NCBI GenBank assembly: GCA_021648225.1
Contig: JAKITE010000054.1
Span: 1 to 17,695, forward strand
Reading direction: 5' to 3'
Length of the DNA: 17,695 bases
Source of the DNA: Paracoccaceae bacterium
GTDB taxonomy: Bacteria; Pseudomonadota; Alphaproteobacteria; Rhodobacterales; Rhodobacteraceae
Below the pieces are notes generated by a model. It searched no databases. It saw only the letters and a list, made by a program, of their open reading frames with translations, and was not told where the DNA came from. The position numbers and the translations under genes are program-made. Of this stretch, positions 15,993 to 17,695 are shown in pieces (within the stretch, counting starts at the first letter, position 1; every line of letters begins with the position of its first letter).

Positions 15993-16063
15993 GCTGCGCT
16001 CGGCTGGTCAAATCTTTCGGGGCTGCGCTCGGCGGGTCATATTTTTCGGGGCTGCGCTCGGCA
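15993..16063. repeat. Tandem repeat with 29-base period
   Basis: GCTGCGCTCGGC occurs exactly at 15993-16004, 16022-16033 and 16051-16062. The last two are part of full 29-base units (16006-16034 and 16035-16063) that differ at three positions. The array is flanked by GGCTGGTC (16002-16009, again at 16111-16118) and its inverse GACCAGCC (16067-16074), which could fold the transcript after hemY into a large stem-loop. Confidence 0.75.
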
Positions 16064-16116
16064 AAAGACCAGCCTGCGGCGCGAGTATTTTTGCAACAAA
16101 GAAAGGCGGGGGCTGG

Positions 16117-17550
16117 TCAGATAGGGGCGGGTTTTTCTTCGGTTTGTTCGGGGGGGATTTCCGGTTCGGTTTCAGGTGGTGCGGTTTCCAGCAACGGCAT
16201 CATCGATTCCGGTAGATCGGCGGCTGTGCCTTCGGCCGGGAGCGACCAGCTTAGGGTGTCAAAGCCGTTGCAATTTGCACAGATCGGCGACCATTTCGGG
16301 TGGATGGAATTGCAGGCAGAGCAGACCCATTGTTCAGCCCTTGGTGCGGCCAATGCGCGGGCCAGATAGCCTCGGATGGTTTCCTCGGCTGCGCCTTCGC
16401 CGCGTGAAATTGCTGCCATAAGGGAAAGCGTGCGCGTGGATGGGGATTGATCCGCCAGATCGCCAAGCGCGCGACGTGCGGCGGGGAAATCCTCGGCTGC
16501 GAGCAGCAATTCGGTTTCTAGCATTCGGGTTTCAGCATGATCAGGCAGGATTTTAAGAAATGTTGCAAACCGTGTGACCCGCTCGGACGGGGTTTCATCG
16601 GGTTCAATGCTGGCAAAAGCAGCGGCGAGGTCCGGATGCGGGTTGGCTTCCCATGCTTTTCGTAATACCCGCACAGCGTTGCGTTTGTTGTTTTCCGATA
16701 AATAAACCTGCGCGGCCAGCACCGCGGCGGGCACCAGCGAGGGCGCGTTGCGGTTGGCAAAAATGGCGGCATCGCGGGCTTGTTCGCCTTGGCCATCGCT
16801 GTGTTTTGCCATGGCATCCGCCACCGACAAAACCGCCTCGCGCCGCATGGCGATGTTTTTGGGCAGTAACTTGGCACGGGATTTGGCCTGAAGCGTGGCC
16901 CGCGCGCCGGACCAGTCACCGGCGTTTGATTGCAGGCTAAACAGGGTATCAAGTGTTTCTGGATGGCGGGGTTTTAGCGCAAATGCTTTTTCAGCCAGCA
17001 GCAAGGCGCGATCTGTATCGCCCTCGGCCAGTTTGGCTTTTATCAGGCCCTGAATGCCGACAAACCTTGTGCGATCATCGTTAAGCAGCTGTTTGTAAAG
17101 TTCAATCGCGCGGGTGCGGTTGCCTGTCATCTCGGCTGCTTGTGCATTTAACAATAGGGTCAGTTCGGGTTTGTGCAGCAGTTTTTCAGCCTTGTTGGCC
17201 TTGGCAATGGCTTTTTGACCTTCGCCCGAAGCCACGGCGATTAACCCCTCGGATAGGGCCGCATAGCCACGACGTTCACGGTTTTTGTCAAAATAACGGC
17301 GCAGCGCGGTTTGGTCGCCTGCCAGCGTGCGTAACACTGCAACACCAAGACCGGCCAGTTTCAGCAATATCCAAAAGGCGGCAAATGCCACCAGTATCCC
17401 GATCAGGGCGACCAGCGGCGTCAGCGAGATTTCTTGGCCAGCAAAGGCCACCAGAACCTCGCCGGGGGTGTCTTGAATATAGGTGGCACCAAAAGCCAGC
17501 AGGGCGGCGAGGCTGACAAAAATTGCGACTTTGATTAGCGACCAGATCAT
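16117..17550 (-). CDS. hemY: HemY-like TPR membrane protein with C-terminal zinc ribbon
   Basis: A 477-residue protein with two N-terminal membrane helices (about 5-24 and 44-68), then helical TPR-type repeats (about 95-400), as in HemY of proteobacteria, a protein linked to heme synthesis whose exact action is unsettled. Typical family segments are GYAALSEGLIAVASGE (95-110), KPELTLLLNAQAAEMTG (127-143) and ALKPRHPETL (191-200). The C-terminal part has a four-cysteine zinc ribbon, Cys410, Cys413, Cys424 and Cys427, in VCSACN and ICANCNGFDTLSW; it is followed by a glutamate/proline-rich tail. The E. coli protein lacks such a ribbon, as I recall. The ATG at 17550 is preceded by AAGGGGA and lies two bases after the stop of the upstream gene, so the two are co-translated. 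This gene is not the protoporphyrinogen oxidase that is also called HemY in Bacillus. Confidence 0.88.
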   Translation of the reverse strand: MIWSLIKVAIFVSLAALLAFGATYIQDTPGEVLVAFAGQEISLTPLVALIGILVAFAAFWILLKLAGLGVAVLRTLAGDQTALRRYFDKNRERRGYAALSEGLIAVASGEGQKAIAKANKAEKLLHKPELTLLLNAQAAEMTGNRTRAIELYKQLLNDDRTRFVGIQGLIKAKLAEGDTDRALLLAEKAFALKPRHPETLDTLFSLQSNAGDWSGARATLQAKSRAKLLPKNIAMRREAVLSVADAMAKHSDGQGEQARDAAIFANRNAPSLVPAAVLAAQVYLSENNKRNAVRVLRKAWEANPHPDLAAAFASIEPDETPSERVTRFATFLKILPDHAETRMLETELLLAAEDFPAARRALGDLADQSPSTRTLSLMAAISRGEGAAEETIRGYLARALAAPRAEQWVCSACNSIHPKWSPICANCNGFDTLSWSLPAEGTAADLPESMMPLLETAPPETEPEIPPEQTEEKPAPI

Positions 17551-17552
17551 GA

Positions 17553-17695
17553 TTATTCCCCTTGCCCGAGACTGTTGCGAAGCTGTGCCAGACCTTGCAG
17601 CACCGATTGGCGCTGGCGGACCTGTTCGATCCAGTCTGCGATTTCGGGTTTGGCGATTTCGGGCAGGGTGTTGGCTTCGGTCAGGACGGTTTCCA
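17553..17695 (-). CDS. Mitofilin-like membrane protein, C-terminal fragment
   Basis: Only the last 47 codons are in the window; the gene continues beyond it. The readable end is ETVLTEANTLPEIAKPEIAD, then WIEQVRQRQSVLQGLAQLRN and SLGQGE. The pattern of a tryptophan, short charged helix and QxVLxxL-type repeat resembles the C terminus of the alphaproteobacterial mitofilin-like proteins (COG4223) that lie between hemD and hemY in many genomes. The stop TAA is two bases before the hemY ATG. The assignment rests on position and a short segment, so it is moderate. Confidence 0.6.
   Translation of the reverse strand, partial: ETVLTEANTLPEIAKPEIADWIEQVRQRQSVLQGLAQLRNSLGQGE

Larger units (their letters stand above)
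15617..16116. other. 500-base intergenic region between hemY and the regulator
   Basis: No credible gene is seen here. The end next to the regulator (about 15640-15715) is AT-rich and holds the operator candidate; no convincing -35/-10 pair could be fixed. The middle contains short inverted repeats, among them GACAT-AAA-ATGTC (15891-15903) and a 7-base hairpin (15950-15967). The hemY end contains a 29-base tandem repeat. Downstream of the hemY stop the minus strand reads TTTCTTTGTTGCAAAAATAC, a sequence type I recall near gene ends in Rhodobacterales, but this was not checked. No T-rich terminator for hemY was found. Confidence 0.6.

Noticed and set aside
15993..16063. CRISPR-like array (repeats at a regular 29-base step)
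   Set aside because: The sequence between the repeated cores is itself nearly identical, so there are no unique spacers, and no cas genes are near.
15811..16369. Open frames on both strands across the intergenic region after hemY
   Set aside because: They are built from the tandem repeat and GC-rich intergenic sequence, have no domain-like pattern and conflict with each other and with hemY.

Overview
The window looks like a chromosomal segment of a marine alphaproteobacterium, most likely of the Rhodobacterales (Roseobacter) group. This rests on protein content: a plant-type glutamate-cysteine ligase, a pyrB operon with a degenerate dihydroorotase and plsY, hemY beside a mitofilin-like gene, and an amine-demethylation operon with a non-pyrrolysine MttB homologue. 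No phage, transposon, integrase, rRNA, tRNA or CRISPR array was seen. Gene density is high, and many same-strand genes overlap at ATGA or TGATG junctions.

Layout. (1) 1-981 (+): C-terminal part of a secreted RTX metalloprotease of the serralysin type; its zinc site lies before the window. (2) 1049-4387 (+): a housekeeping run of beta-carbonic anhydrase, RsmE, a small membrane protein and GshA. (3) 4483-7721 (-): pyrB, a small membrane protein, an apparently inactive dihydroorotase (PyrX type) and plsY, tightly overlapped, with a candidate promoter before pyrB and a TTG start. (4) 7788-15616 (-): an operon of XRE-cupin regulator, DMGDH-like flavoprotein, sarcosine dehydrogenase-like flavoprotein, PEP mutase/isocitrate lyase-family enzyme and MttB-family methyltransferase. 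(5) 15617-16116: a 500-base intergenic region with a candidate operator and a 29-base tandem repeat. (6) 16117-17695 (-): hemY with a C-terminal zinc ribbon, preceded by the end of a mitofilin-like gene.

The most interesting part is region 4. The gene order and the resemblance of the two flavoproteins to the two successive mitochondrial demethylases suggest stepwise removal of methyl groups from a quaternary or tertiary N-methyl amine, glycine betaine being the simplest candidate. MttB would take the first methyl group; the DMGDH-like and SARDH-like enzymes would pass the next two to tetrahydrofolate through their GcvT domains. The role of the PEP mutase-family enzyme is not explained. No corrinoid protein, corrinoid-reductive activator or transporter is encoded in the window, so how MttB would work is open. 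The XRE-cupin gene leads the operon and probably regulates it through the inverted repeat just upstream.
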